This document shows positions 22,350-34,792 of a DNA stretch of 64,000 nucleotides, piece after piece. The notes under the pieces were generated by a model. It made no database searches and was not told the DNA's origin. It worked only from the letters and a program-made list of their open reading frames with translations. Source of the stretch: Symbiodinium natans (Eukaryota > Sar > Dinophyceae > Suessiales > Symbiodiniaceae); NCBI GenBank assembly GCA_905221605.1, contig CAJNDS010002507.1:42501-106500 (forward strand). The letters run 5' to 3'. Numbering within the stretch: position 1 is the stretch's first letter; every line of letters starts with the position of its first letter. The translations under genes were made by a program, and so were the position numbers.

Positions 22350-23834
22350 CCCTCGGTGAGGCGAGCGGGCTCGGCCTCAGGCCGAGGCGGAGTTGGGACA
22401 TCAACTTTAGACTCGGGATACTCCAGGATACTGGCCCGTTGCTTTGACTGCCGGTCTCCTCCCAGTTGCGAATGACATGCCAACCGCCTCCGATTCGTAC
22501 CTTGGCAAGATGGTTCCATCCACCCATGATGTTGCTGCGTGGTCGGCATGTCAGCCTCTGGTCATGCTTGGTTTCTAAGGATGAGGCGGCGCTGCTTTGG
22601 TTGTCGGCCTCCGAGTCTATGCTGCATTCCATTTATCGGAACAACTGGCTGGACAGCCGTCTGCAATAGGTGCTAACCCGCCCCTCTGAATCTCAAATGA
22701 GCGAGAAAGCGCAAAGACGCGCATGCGAAAAGAAAACTGAAGCAAAATGAACATTATGAACACATACCCACGCGCAGTCTCCTCCAGGCCAGCAGCGCCA
22801 ATAGTGCCGTCGACCTGTCGCACAGCATCTTTCGCCTTGGAACCTCATGGAAGCTTTCTTGTCACGATGAGCCATTCTGGGACCAGAAACAAACAAACGT
22901 GCAAAGCACGGTGCGCCGACGGCTCGGGAAACTGTTCTGGCCCGGTGGCTACATACCAGTGTGGAAGATTTTTGAAAGGTGTGAAAGACTGTAATTCGAG
23001 TCTCACCTGACTTCTGGTTGAATCTTCTGACCGTGGCATGACTGCAGGAGTATATATCCCCTCATAAATGGCGGGTGTAGGCGCCAGGTGCCCATGGCGC
23101 GTAGATGGGCAGATATGGGATCTGAGTCGAAAGTTTCCTTTGGGGCTGTCTGAGATTGCAAGTTGAGCGTCGCGCTTCATTTTGCCACATTGCAGCTGTT
23201 CGCTTGCGCATGCTTTCTGAGTTGTGGCCTTACTTCACGTCAATTGGGTGCTTTAACACTGTGACGATTCGTGGCGTGACTATATTTACACTGCGGGCAT
23301 CGCTCCACAGGCACATATGGGTTCCGACATCTGCTGCCGGATGCTCTGAATTAAGAAACAACTTCCTTTTGAGGTTCTAAACACCCGGAAACGCACTGCC
23401 GTCGACGCAAGCCGCTTGCTCCACAAGCCCGAAACACAACTGTTGCAGAACTGTGCAGGAACCAGCATTGCTTTCTTCGGCTTGGCCCAAGGCCGGTAGG
23501 CATCTGGAACAAAGAAGGCAAGATCTGGTTTCCTCAATCCCGTGTGCCACCTTCCAGGACCCCTGCGGCCTGCGACCCCGCATCGCTACCCTATGACAGG
23601 CCTGAAACCTTGTAAAGTGCCTTGCGCAGCTACGCCGTTCGCTTCTATGGCCGTTAGGCACACCTCCACACCTGGGTCTGAAGCCCGAAGCCTGCCTGGG
23701 AGCCTCAGGTTTCCGCTTCCCGGATCTTGTCGTTGCTTGCAAGCTTTTTTCTGGGCAGCTTCGGAAGCAACAGCCTGTCTCCCTATGCACAGAACGGCAA
23801 GCCGAAAACCACCCCTCGGCTTCTTCGGATACAT
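22350..23834 (-). CDS. Candidate multi-exon gene of unknown function
   Basis: Ordered protein-like segments on the minus strand: GFRLAVLCIGRQAVASEAAQ (about 23800), RKPDLAFFVPDAYRPWAKPK (23535-23300), a stretch with DSPKGNFRLRSHICPSTRHG and PFKNLPHWYVATG (23170-22850), AKDAVRQVDGTIGAAGLEET (about 22835-22770), and a Ser/Glu-rich stretch (22632-22350) with MGGWNHLAKVRIGGGWHVI. The segments change frame, as expected for short exons, but I have not proven individual splice junctions. I recognise no family. Confidence 0.32.
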
Positions 23835-24099
23835 TTGTCCAAATGGCGAAGAGAAACCTTTGGGTAATCCCCTCCTGCCCTGGTAGCCGCCTCCTGCTAT
23901 GCTGTCATGCCACCAAACGAGAAATCAACGACACTTCTCAAGTTCGGAAGCACGCTTATTTGCTTGATATGTTGGGAACCAGAAGCCTCTGCCACACCTG
24001 CGCCCTCAGCGCAAAGGAAATTAGACACAAGTAAAATGTACCCCCCTTAAACCCACCGATTCAAGATGCCCGGGCCAAGTTTTCCCCCGGCATCTTGAA

Positions 24100-24310
24100 C
24101 CTGGAACCTTGAATCCCGGCGATGTCCGAAAGTTGATTAAACTGAGTAAGGTCTCGGAATTGAGTCAGAATGCAAATGAGGTCCCCGAGATTATTCAGAA
24201 TGCGACTAGGCCCGAGTTTAGGGATACCCGGAACTGATTCAGAATGCAACCAAAGCCGAGTCAAAGGAATGAAGCCCCCGGGCTTGATTCGGAACGCGAG
24301 TAAACCTGAA
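24100..24310. repeat. Degenerate repeat with core TTCAGAATGC
   Basis: The words GAGTCAGAATGC, ATTCAGAATGCGAC, ATTCAGAATGCAAC and ATTCGGAACGCGAG recur at roughly 40-60 base spacing, each preceded by a CCGAG/CCGGAA-like word. It is a decayed satellite of uncertain origin. Confidence 0.7.
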
Positions 24311-24596
24311 TAAGATGAAGCAGGCCCCCTGGTTTCCACGAGTTTCACTTCACGCTACTCAGTCGCTTAACATTTAGACTCAAACCCGATTCCTTAACAA
24401 TTGAGAGTGTCCTGAAACGCTACTCGTTCAACACTTTGGCCCAAACCCTGCTCTTCTGATTGCCTGATAAGCGCAAGCAACAGCGTGCAAACACATACAC
24501 ATACAACCAAGTCAAACTTATAACATACTGGCTTCCCGCTCAAGCTGCAGACTGCGCGGGGATGATCCCGAAGCGCGTATGACAAGCACTAGGTAC

Positions 24597-26566
24597 TCAG
24601 GCGGTGAAAGAACCCGAACAACAACATTCAACATCTCTACGGTCATCACGAACCCACTCACGCACTTCTTGACATCTTCTTAACTCCATAACGCCGTGCG
24701 AGCCCAACTCACATAGCACCACGCCGAACGGGCGCAGGAACTCCGACGTGCCCGTCCCATGGCTTGGTCGCCAGGCGGCAAGCGCAAGCTTTTGCAATTC
24801 CGAACCACTTACGCGTGCCACCTCGGAAGCAGCCCCCTTCAGCTGCCACGTCCTTGCATCCTGCACGAAGTTGTGCCGAGCAGTCAGTAGGTATGGGGCA
24901 CAGAAGAACCAGCCTAGCTGCAGGCACAAGAGGCGTTACAACGCGAATCAATGCAACACGTACAGTTGCATGTCATGGCTGCACTTCTACAAGCTGACAA
25001 CGCCTTGGTTAACGCACTGCCGTCCGAAGAAGTGCCATTCACGCCAGGCTGTCCAGAACCAGGCACTCCCTGAGCCCAATTGACAAGCCGGAAGAGCTGA
25101 GAGCGAAGGGACATGAAGGAAAGCAAGACTTCGGCCAAACACATAAAGAAAAGAAGTCCTGGTCTGGAGCAGCCCTTGTTTGGGTGGGCAGGTGGGGGGG
25201 GGGGGGCCTAGACAGCTCCGGAGGCCGACCCCAACTTGTACAGAAACTCGGGCCTTCAACGAACCGAAAAAGTTGAATCGAAGGAAGCTTTCGTCAAAAA
25301 GAGGCTTGGTGTAACCTCGCGGCCAAAATCCAGTAATTTGGTTTTCTGGCAGGACCTTGTGCTCATGGCCACGTCCATGTTTTAATCGCTCGCAGAGTTG
25401 TTCTTGGCCTGTGCTTTTTTTGCAGAGGTGGCAGCTGAAGTCTAAGCCTTTGGCTGAATGTGGCAGGGTCACCTGAATTCCAACACCATCTGGTTTGTCG
25501 ACGTTCCCGTAGTTACATCACTGAGGCAAGAACTTGTAGAGGAGGCACCTGAACCTGCACATTCTTTTGGCATTACATGCCGAGAAAGCCTCTAGCCACG
25601 CGTGCGCCACATGTTCACATGTTCACTCTGTGTTCACGGTTCACCGTTCACACAGCAGCGCCTCCTTGCTCAGAGGAACGCCGATTGAGCCCTTCTGCAC
25701 GCTCTGGTCAACTGTGTACGCAGAGCCTGTCTCACTGTTCGCTGGAAATCTTCGCTGCAGTGTCACCTTCTTGTGCGGCTCAAACACTGAGAACAACGCG
25801 TGAGTTAACCTGAAGTCCAGCATCAGCCTGGCCATGCCAGCTGCGGCTTCTTGGTTGATGTCGAGGAGCGATCGGGACGAAAGCAGTAGCAAGCTCCACT
25901 GAGGAAGGACGCGGATACAGAGCCTTATTTCGAACCAAGCATCAGCAACCATGCCGACTTGTCTACCCTGATGCTGTTGGTTGTCCCAGGGGGGCAGTAT
26001 TGGGCCCGCGACCAGCTGCACGATTAAATGCAGCAAATGGGCAATGATATCAGAATTGCCATAATAACCTGAGCAAAACGCGAAACCTACGCCGACAACT
26101 ACCTCCATTTGCACAGCTCATATCTACAATATTCTACAATCACCTGACACATCCTTGACAATTGAGACATCAGCCGACGTGCAAGGCTAAGCCTCGGAAT
26201 CCGACAAGTGGGCTTAAAGAATTGTTTAAAGAGGGCCTGGCACATTACGGAGACAAAACAAACCTGCATCGCGTTCGCCCAGGTAGCAGCTTCAACCGGG
26301 ACTTGCCCCTCAAGGGGCCTGTTGCAACCATGCCCTCACGACCCTCGGCCATCACTGACAATTCCATGCTATTGGAACGCCGATTGCGCTGCTTCTGCTG
26401 ATTGAGTCCCATGGCACCTGTTGTGCTGACTGTGCTGATGTCTGTCTGCCCTGTTCCTCATCGCACCCAAAGCACTGTTTGCCGCCCAAGTGCGTCGCCT
26501 GTACCGACGACTAAAAGCATCTAAGAGCTTTATGGCTGCCATGCGGTGTTTGGCGCATTGGCGCAT
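24597..26566 (-). other. Unassigned exon-like segments
   Basis: Minus-strand frames with protein-like composition lie at 24929-24600 (contains YLLTARHNFVQDARTW and ELQKLALAAW), at about 25440-25350 (FSCHLCKKSTGQEQLCERLK then HGRGHEH, spacing loosely like a C2H2 finger), at 26020-25700 (AWFEIRLCIRVLPQWSLLLL) and at 26566-26430 (MAAIKLLDAFSRRYRRR). None is assigned to a family and no splice path was established. Confidence 0.22.
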
Positions 26567-26569
26567 TCT

Positions 26570-29500
26570 TGGTTTTGGAATTTATTTTTGAGGTTTGCTC
26601 TCGAATTTTGGCACCAGGTTACTTGCAAATCCGTTGTCGTTCCTCCTCATCCCTGCAAAATCGCATCCCCTTCATTTTTGTATGCAGCAAAGAAAAGCAT
26701 ACTAGCCAGCTTTGGCAAATATGGAGTCAAGCAATATTCAAGAAGGCGATGGAAGATTAACAGCGAAGATTAACAGCGAAGATTTTCAAGGGACGGCACC
26801 GTCCCCAACCCCATACATAACATGAAAGAAATCGCATGATGGCTGTCCCACTGAGAACCCGGCCAGAAGAAGACAGAGATGCAAGTCTCGCAGCCTTCCA
26901 TCGATTTCCATCGAAGGGCCATGCCAGCTTTGAGTCTTCACTCTCTTCTGCTAAAGCCTCGATCTCTGTGACGCACTGGCTCTGATTGACCGCATCGACA
27001 TCTGCAGTTTTGCCGAAGAGCTCGGCAGCCTGCGTTCGTGCGTAGAGCTCAGGCTCTCAGGCTGTCTCACATTATCCCGTTGGCCATCACGCCTTCAGCA
27101 CACCCATCTCCAAAGCCCTCAGCAGCATCCCCTCAAGCCTCATACGACGCCATCCGACAACATCCGCTGACCCCATCTGGAAAGCGGGAAATCACAATGG
27201 TTCACATATGGCACTGGCTCAGCAGACATGCTGCGCTGAAGGGCTTCCAGCGTTGGATCCTGCAGTGGCGGGCAACTTTGGAACCGAAAAAACTCTCTGT
27301 TGCGCTTGGCACGGGCGCGCCTTGAGGCTTGCGCATGGAGAGCCAACCTCGAGCGCAGTCAAAGCTATGTGCTGGGAGCAGAGAAAGCACACGGCCTCAT
27401 CGACCAACAAACGGTCCACAATGAAGTCTCAACATAGGTCACGGTAGCAGGGCACAAGAGCAATTAACATTCCAAGCATGAAGCGATACTGAATAAAAAG
27501 AGAATGCACAAGGAACAAGAAAACTCGTGTATCCTAGGACCTCGGACAAGTAGGCGTGCATCGGGGGATGTCTCTCTCACCGATCGCCTATGGACCTAAA
27601 GTCTAGAACGGGAGCCTTCGCAGGAAAGAAGGTGTGGCCCTGAAGTCTAAGAAAGCGAGAGCAGCAACAAGCTCGCCTGGGCAGAGTCGCCAGGAAACGT
27701 TGAAGCCATTTGACATCGGACGACCTAAGCTGCAGCAAGTGGTCACCGGTGTCATGCGTTACAGAGCTACCAGGGAGCACCTCCCCACTGGCAACTGAGG
27801 ATGCATCCAGTACGGACCGTTGATACCCTTGCCCGTTTGGGAACGCTTGAGCCTTGCCTGGCCTGAACGCCAACAACTGGAAGAGGCTGCAGGGGATGTT
27901 GGGTGGTGCGCAAGCATCCCATCACTTCTGGCGACCATTTACCACTCACTGTATCTCCTCTGCAGGCAGCTGTGATATGCCATCAAGGCAGAGCTTCAAC
28001 GATGCCGTACGGCGTCTTGTTGCTGGAACCAGCTGCGATCTCAGCTTGCCCAGGGCAGAATCAGGAAAGGGAAAGTCATGCAGCTGCGAGCCTATTGTAG
28101 GTTCGCAGTGGCCTTCAAAGGGCTTATTTCAGTCATGCAGCAGCAAAGCTTGGCTCAGCGGCACTGACGTGCACTGCCAATAAACACAAAAATTTCGCAG
28201 CAGAGTCTACTTCTACAAGTGGGCGACATTCATTGAAAACCATGAAGCTTGCAGTGTGTGTTCCCTCAGTGTGTGCGGAGCAAACAGCTCCGAAATGCTG
28301 CCCGAGTAGTATCAACGCATGTTGCCCTCACTCTTCGCAGGCATATCCTGGCACTCCAGATTGTGTGACTGCAGATCCGAGTACACAACTGCACGCACAA
28401 CACGGAACACCGACACCTGCCTGCTCACGCAGCGCAGACCAGCAAACCGCTTCTCGCATGCGGCGGCCATCCTGCATTCTTATCGACAAGCGCCTTATGC
28501 TACAGCCTTTGGCTGTGTAAAGACATTGGCATACAAGCCCATGTTTGGAGGTACATTCTGCGGAAGGGCTGTGCTCAACGAAGAGATTTATGACAAAGCC
28601 TCGAACTCATACAAACTGAGGCCGGGGCCCCCTGTACCCGTTAAGGAAGGACTTCTTGCATGAGCCTGCCGGTACTGCGTCGGACTGCAAACATGCCAAA
28701 CTCCTGCACAATCGAGCGAGTGAAACAAACGATGGCAGTTGCAGAGCAGCAGTGCCTGTGAGCTGTGTGGACTGACTTCGTCGAGCCAAAAGGTCAGTAC
28801 CTCCTGCCAGGTCCACGCTACCGGTATGTTTCCCGTCCCGTCCTGCCAAAGCAGCCAGGTATCCTTGCGTCATGTTACTTACGCATCATGTACTGCGATG
28901 ATCAGCAATGTGTATGCTGAAATTTGGTGAACGTTGTTGTCTCAACCAACTACACTGATCTCCGGAGACCCGATCTCATTGAAGTCTCCGATTGTCAACC
29001 CACCCTTCCTGCACTACCAACGGGCGTGTCCTGGGCCCCGAGCATTCCATGAAACAACCATCATAACATCCGTCCCAACCTCTTTACACATTCGCGGCCT
29101 TGCGTTGCGAGATTGTGCTGGAATTCCTGAGATGCCAGCTGAGAGCTGCACGCTTCAGACAGCGAGGCGAGGAACATGCGCCGCCAGCATAATTAATTAG
29201 TTGAAAACCTACCACACTGGCGGGCATTTTTTCTGCGTCAAAGCGCAACAGGCGCATAATGAAGACGCACATTCTTCTGAACCAGGAGCCTGTGCTGGGG
29301 GTCGCAGCCCAACCCACAAAACGCTGGCTCAACACGATTCAGTCCAACGCGCGGAGATCTGCAGAAGCGCGGGTCCAGCTTCTCTGTGGCGATCTCAACG
29401 TCCGACGCCGCCCTGGTCGGTGCCAGCTTCACTGGCACCCAGCGCCGGCATCCGCTCCACCCCGACCCTCGACGATGCTGCGAAGGTCTTGCTGTGGCGG

Positions 29501-29660
29501 GGGCAAGGGGCTGTTCAAGCCGGACGCGTCCGCACATCTAAGGCGCACGCGACATTTTGCGCTCCAACGTGCGCGCAGGGTCCGTTTAACTCGCACGGGC
29601 CAGCGTTTTCGATTCCTCTAGAAGCCTCGTTGCAGGGTCTTGGAGGCCCCTTCCGGCTTC
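26570..29660. other. No supportable gene
   Basis: Only short, mutually overlapping frames on both strands. I see no conserved motif, RNA gene or repeat of note. Confidence 0.4.
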
Positions 29661-29669
29661 CCACCGAAT

Positions 29670-29900
29670 ATCTCCTTTTCGAGTTAGGGCTTGCCAGCAA
29701 ACATCTCCTTTCGGAGTTCCGTGGTTTCTGCTTGCAGGGTTTAGGGTTGCTGACTTTCAAGCCCTTTTCGGTTTCAGGGTTTTCCACCCAATACGCCCTT
29801 TTAGGGTTGCACCCAGCATCTGCTTTTAGGGCTTCGGGCTTCCCACCCAGGTTTGCCACGAGATTCTCACCCTTTAAGGCTTTAAGGCTTACAACCCCTT
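29670..29900. repeat. Degenerate interstitial telomere-like tract (TTTAGGG orientation)
   Basis: GTTAGGGC, GTTTAGGGTTG, CAGGGTTTT, TTTTAGGGTTGC, TTTTAGGGCTTC and TTTAAGGC recur over about 230 bases in the orientation opposite to the tract at 13.7-14.1 kb. The unusually long plus-strand open frame across it (29201-30286) is a composition effect, because the minus strand is open here too. Confidence 0.6.
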
Positions 29901-30839
29901 TCCCATCCAACATCTTTCTTTTGGGGCCAGGGTTTGCCATCCGCTTTTTGGATCTTTTCGGGCTTCATTCTTCCGCCCAACATCTCCAGGATCGAGGCCT
30001 GGGGCCCTGCGGCGGACTCGCAAAGAAAGGCAAACCTTCCAGCCCAAAACCGGCACGGGCGCAGGATTCTGGGAGCCCGCGTGCATCCCGCACACAGGCC
30101 CATGTGCATGTGCACTGTAGATCCAACCGCCGCGTGCACCTGAACCTGGCGCCAGAGGAGAGCGCCGCGACAGCGACCCGGGCTGGGCGAATGCCGATGA
30201 CGAAGAGATGCCGGACATGGCATCAGGGCCGAATGCTCCGGCGTTCGCCGCTCAGTGTTCCTACGCACAAGAAGTGGGTTGCGTGACCTGCTCGTGGCAC
30301 ATAGCATTCGCGACAATTGCAGGCACGACGCACGAGCGTGGCCATCGAGACCTGCTTCATCTGACGACGGACCTGTGTTGGGCAGCTGGAAAACTAGCAG
30401 CTAGTCTACCCTCGACACGCGGCAAGCCTGCCTGAGCAGACCTTTGCCGCATAGCGTGGTGAGGTGGATCACACCTTGAATATGTGCAGCATGGATTGGC
30501 AGGCGATAAGCGCAGAATACCTTTGTTAAAGTCATGCGCGGTCATCGCATCGACATCGCATTGCTTGGCGCAGTGCGGCGGGCACGGCATGATGCCACGA
30601 GGAGGTGGTGGTGGCCTGACACAAACTCGCGCCAACACAGAGGCGTCAGCCGAGCAAATTGTGTGGAAAAGTCTACCAAAGGAGCCTTGAAATGGAGGGA
30701 TGCTGTTTCTGGATGCCTGCAGGCGACGCCATGAAACGAACCTCTTCTCCGACGCCCTCCATCTTGGGCATTCTTTGGCTAGTCTCTGTGAGGCAAACGC
30801 AATCTGGACAGAAACATATGCCTGGCAGAGCTGACAGCG

Positions 30840-33229
30840 ACAACTGCGCCGCTCGCGATGCAAGCGGCGTCTCGAGGACGCCTTAAAGACTGCATCGAGG
30901 CTTTCTTGCGATCGCGAAACAACCACGGCTTCTTTCATCTGCGAATTACTGAGATGCAGGCTTTCATGCCTTGTCTGGTCAGCAGCGAGTGCATCTGACG
31001 CATAGCCATCCACGCGATTTTCAAGCTCTGCCATGCCTCATTTGTAGGCACTGCAGAATCACAGCACGCCACTTCAGTACTGGTAACAGCAACCTCGCCT
31101 TCATAAAGAACTGGAAGCGAAGCCGACGGCGACCAAGACTTGGTAACCACCTCGTCCATGGTGCGCACGTGCGCTGTATTGGAAGAGGCAAAAGGCGTTC
31201 TTGCACAACTGTATCACAACTGTTACAACATCCCGTCTCGCCTGTTTCCGGTACACTTTGCTTCTTTCCATCGCCTAGACAAGGGCCAGTAGTTGCGTGA
31301 AGCAATTAACCGGACAGATGTCTCTGCACGCGGAAACCATGCCGCAAACACGCGTTCAGGGAATGCCCCGATGGACCCCGACTTTCCCGTAACTCCCTAA
31401 GCGATTTGACACGCTACCAGGCGCATCGAGACATGCCTTGTGGAGGTGCCACATGCTGGGAAGCAGACCTTGCGGTGGTGCTGCTTTGCCGATCTCACAG
31501 CCTCTGCATTCACAACATGGCCAGTAACCACATCTGCGATCTCCTGCTTGCACAACAAGAATCATGATGAGTGGTAGTTACTGGTAGCGGCAGCAGCAGC
31601 AGTACTGGTAGCGGCAGCAGCAGCAGCAGCAGCAGCAGCAACAAATACTTAAGCTCTGACCGGCGCCATTGCAGGTGATCTCTGGCTGGCTGGGATGGCC
31701 GCAAAGGTGACCAGTTCCGCTGCCTTGCGCCCGGAGCAGCACTAGACTTGGTCATCTGCCTCCAGCTCGAGAGCCCGCAACCGTGCCTCCAAGCTGGCTT
31801 GTGACACGTGTGGCTCACCTGAGCATAAGCAATCATGCGGTGCAGAGTAGGCGTCAGGAAGGTTGAGGCAGATGCTGGAGGCGCAAGAAAGCACTTCAGC
31901 AACGGCATTGCTGGTCGACCTCAGAACGCATACTCTAACCTCACGGGCCAACAAGCACGGAGACTGGGCATGAAGCTGGAAGCGATGCTCTGCAACAGCT
32001 GCGGGAGCAACTGCCTCCGTCCGCAGCCAAGTGGCGACCTAGGTATCTTGTAGCAGCAAATTTTGGCCAACCTACAGGACAAATTGGCAGGGCGGCCGAA
32101 GGAAGATGATACCAGGCATGCACCTTGCTCAGGCATCGGAATGTCCGAGAGCTGAATTCCAGCTTGGTTCGAGGATGCGGCTGCCATGTTCTCAGCAGGC
32201 TACACTTGCCAAATGTCCCAATAACAAGGCAACCCAGGGTAACCGACAGTAAGCTATGTTCTGCGGCTAGCAACGTCAATTAACCAGCTTCCCTTCATCG
32301 TCATTCCATGCAGCACACATGTTTCATACAATGTTGCACAACCACTCACCTCAAGCAAAAAACATTCGGAAGTGCCGGAAGTGAAAAGGCAAAAGCAGCA
32401 GCTCCGGAGAGGTTCGATGTTGGCCATGCACATGCCCCATTTAACAACATCATCGTGCGGAGTTCCTTTTTTGGCCGCTCGTGCACCTCTGCTGCTCTTC
32501 ACGACGACGAGACCAGGCTGCACGAAGCAAGAGCCAGGAACCTGGAGAATAATCCTGCTGTCCACAGGACGGCGGCACAATGACATCTAAGTCTACTGCT
32601 CCGGCCAGTGTCTCAGTTATGTCCAGGTTGGACGAGGTCCGAGATAGCTGCGTTAACAAGCCCCACAAGCTCTCATGCATATCTTTGCACAAGATGCACA
32701 CCACGCGCTGTGGTGACCAAATCGCTTAGCTCATTCACCTGGCCAGCGACCCTACAAGTGTCTCAAGAGGTCAAGCTGGGACGCGCTAGATTTTCACAGT
32801 TCACAGTATTCACAGTGTCCCACCGAATGATCCAGATATTTCCACACCTCGAGCGCCAGCACAACATCTTCCAAGGTCGGATCTCCAAGGCTGCCTTTGG
32901 ATATCCAGCCTTGTGTCCAAGGATGCATGATGTGTCATGATGTGTCCAAAGGCATTCGTTTTGCTCTCACATGATCAGATATGCTGCACAGATCTGCGGA
33001 AAGCACATCATGGCACATCTGAGTTCTGCGCCCAGGTCTCCCGCCATTTGTCCAGGCTGCAGGGCGGACTTGCACTCCGAATGTTTGCGAGCCATTGCTG
33101 GAAACCTCGATTACACACGAAGCTGTGTAGAACATGCTTATTCTTAACCTTGGCCGCGTACTGGCTGGCATCCTTCGTCAGGCTTTCCTGCAGCTCGAAT
33201 ACTCTCATGTGACTATGTGCTCCTTCCAT
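30840..33229 (-). CDS. Candidate helical/coiled-coil multi-exon gene
   Basis: Minus-strand segments in order: MRVFELQESLTKDASQYAAK followed by FVCNRGFQQWLANIRSA (33229-33010), HESLWGLLTQLSRTSSNLDI then ETLAGAVDLDVIVP (about 32690-32580), SQASLEARLRALELEADDQV ending at a stop at 31742, and, possibly a separate gene, LENRVDGYASDALAADQTRH with ESLDAVFKASSRRR (31030-30860). Heptad-like spacing supports coiled coils. It sits directly downstream of the esterase on the same strand. Junctions are not proven, and the segments may belong to two genes. Confidence 0.38.
31586..31643. repeat. (CAG)n-rich tract
   Basis: GGCAGCAGCAG units around a TACTGGTAG spacer, followed by about nine CAG triplets. It lies outside the exon-like segments, so a polyglutamine reading is unlikely. 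Confidence 0.9.
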
Positions 33230-33274
33230 CTCCCTCCATGCTCAGCAACAAGGCATGCCCCGCCTTCAGTCTCA

Positions 33275-34792
33275 TCAGCTCACGTTCGGCCTGGCAGGGC
33301 ACACCATGCACAGCCGCGCCTGGCTTCCAAGACAATGGTGTGCTTTTTCGACCGGAGGCAAGTCAAGCCACCATCGTGTCGCAAAGTGAGCAAAATCTGG
33401 CGGTGCTGCATGGCCTGCGGACCTCACATTGTGCGGCGTCACCAGGTGGCCCGAACTTCTGAGCGACTGGCGCATTGGCACAGCTACCTTCTGAAAGTCG
33501 AAGAGCTCGTCCACTTGACCGTGTCCATGCAGAATGTTTGGCTTGGACCTGGTTGGGGCAGCTTGGCCCGAGTGGCGCGATTCGAGGTAATACCCAGCTG
33601 ACCAAGACATGGCTGCTTGGAACACTTCTGGATTATTTACAGCTAGACTGATCGCGTAAGAGCCACCATCTGAAAAACCCATGACTGCAATCCGTCCAGA
33701 ATCAATGTAGTAATCACGGTTGAGGCAGTCCAGGATGTAGCTGATGAAGGCGGCGTCTGCGGATGCCTGCCCTGTTGTAGCTGTTTGTCTCAAATCCCAG
33801 GTGCGGTCAATCGACATGGGGATGGCTATGAGTATCTTGTTGCGCGATGACATCTTCGAGAATTGCAATACAGATGACTCAACACTTGCCTTAGTGCGTC
33901 CAGCTCCGTGTAGCACGAAAAGTAGTGGCAGTGACCCGGCGGTCTTCTTCAGCAACTTTGGTGTCAGCACATGCGCCGCATGCCCCTGATGCTGAATCCT
34001 GTGGGGCTTTGGCAGAGCCTTTGGCTGAGCGAGGGCTTGCAACGCTCGCTGCAGCAGAGCCGTCTTGTCCACAAAAGCATCACTGGACCAGCCGAAGTGG
34101 CGAATCAGCCTTCGTAGAACTTGTGTTGGTGCTGCCGTTGCCTGTGCCTGACTTTGCGGAAGCAGGCTAAGCTTCAGTCCCGAATTTCTTGAATTGCCAG
34201 AAGCCGGCGTGCGCTTTTTGAAAGACTTGATGTGCTTGCCGGATTTGTGGCTCGGCGGCTGAGTGCTTTTTGCATCGAGCTTTGGTGCTCGCCCGTTAGT
34301 CCAGTTCTGCTGCAAGCATCCACCATGTGCCTTCTTTGCGATGGCTTCGCGAGCGCGGTCAATAAGGTCCGACTTCTCGATGCAGTCATTCACGCGCAAG
34401 CCACAAGAAATAATCAATCTGCGGAGATCAGCTACTGATGTGCTCAAAAGAACATCTTCCTGGTGTCCCGATGGGCTTTCGGGTGCACACTTTGGAGCTG
34501 AGCTTGCGCTCGCAAGTAGTACGGGCCATACAGCATATGCCAGCAGCATGCCAAAAGGACGGCGCGCAGAAATTCTGACAATACATGGCCATTTTCCCGA
34601 AGGCTTCCTGCTTTGGGTAGAAACAGGTAACAAGAGGTGCTGAAGGGGGTGCACGCAATGACAAAAGCACATTCGGTTGACTGCACACAGCGCCACATCA
34701 GAAACCATGCCTGCGCGAGAGGGCGAGTGACGGGACCTTGCTACAGACCGCGCGAAAACTAATTCCAGCAAGCCTGCATTCAGCACAAGCAC
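33275..34792 (-). CDS. Secreted alpha/beta-hydrolase (esterase/PHB-depolymerase type) with two N-terminal SAP/MANF-C-like helical motifs
   Basis: One intronless frame of 505 codons. A more likely start is Met82 (base 34549), because it opens a signal peptide, MLLAYAVWPVLLASASSA. Two similar helical modules follow: LRRLIISCGL...EKSDLIDRA (residues 123-147) and LRRLIRHFGW...DKTALLQRA (226-250). These resemble the small SAP/MANF C-terminal fold. The hydrolase domain has the oxyanion HG of LHGAG (295-296), nucleophile elbow G-F-S-D-G (Ser374), acid D428 in GHGQVDE and His461 in SAGH. That order fits esterase D/feruloyl esterase/PHB depolymerase relatives. The natural substrate is unknown. The mature protein is expected in the secretory route or outside the cell. 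Confidence 0.8.
   Translation of the reverse strand: MLVLNAGLLELVFARSVARSRHSPSRAGMVSDVALCAVNRMCFCHCVHPLQHLLLPVSTQSRKPSGKWPCIVRISARRPFGMLLAYAVWPVLLASASSAPKCAPESPSGHQEDVLLSTSVADLRRLIISCGLRVNDCIEKSDLIDRAREAIAKKAHGGCLQQNWTNGRAPKLDAKSTQPPSHKSGKHIKSFKKRTPASGNSRNSGLKLSLLPQSQAQATAAPTQVLRRLIRHFGWSSDAFVDKTALLQRALQALAQPKALPKPHRIQHQGHAAHVLTPKLLKKTAGSLPLLFVLHGAGRTKASVESSVLQFSKMSSRNKILIAIPMSIDRTWDLRQTATTGQASADAAFISYILDCLNRDYYIDSGRIAVMGFSDGGSYAISLAVNNPEVFQAAMSWSAGYYLESRHSGQAAPTRSKPNILHGHGQVDELFDFQKVAVPMRQSLRSSGHLVTPHNVRSAGHAAPPDFAHFATRWWLDLPPVEKAHHCLGSQARLCMVCPARPNVS

Noticed and set aside
25350-25440. Possible C2H2 zinc finger (CHLCKKSTGQ...HGRGHEH)
   Set aside because: The Cys-to-His spacing and missing hydrophobic positions do not fit a classical finger. 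Kept only as an unassigned exon-like segment.
28233-28663. Plus-strand frames with TFGC and GGTFCG suggesting Kelch-like repeats
   Set aside because: Only isolated short similarities, not a repeat series, and no splice pattern.
29201-30286. Longest plus-strand open frame (361 codons)
   Set aside because: It spans the TTTAGGG-like tract, the opposite strand is open over much of the same stretch, the translation is repetitive (FG/LG-rich) and no motif is present.
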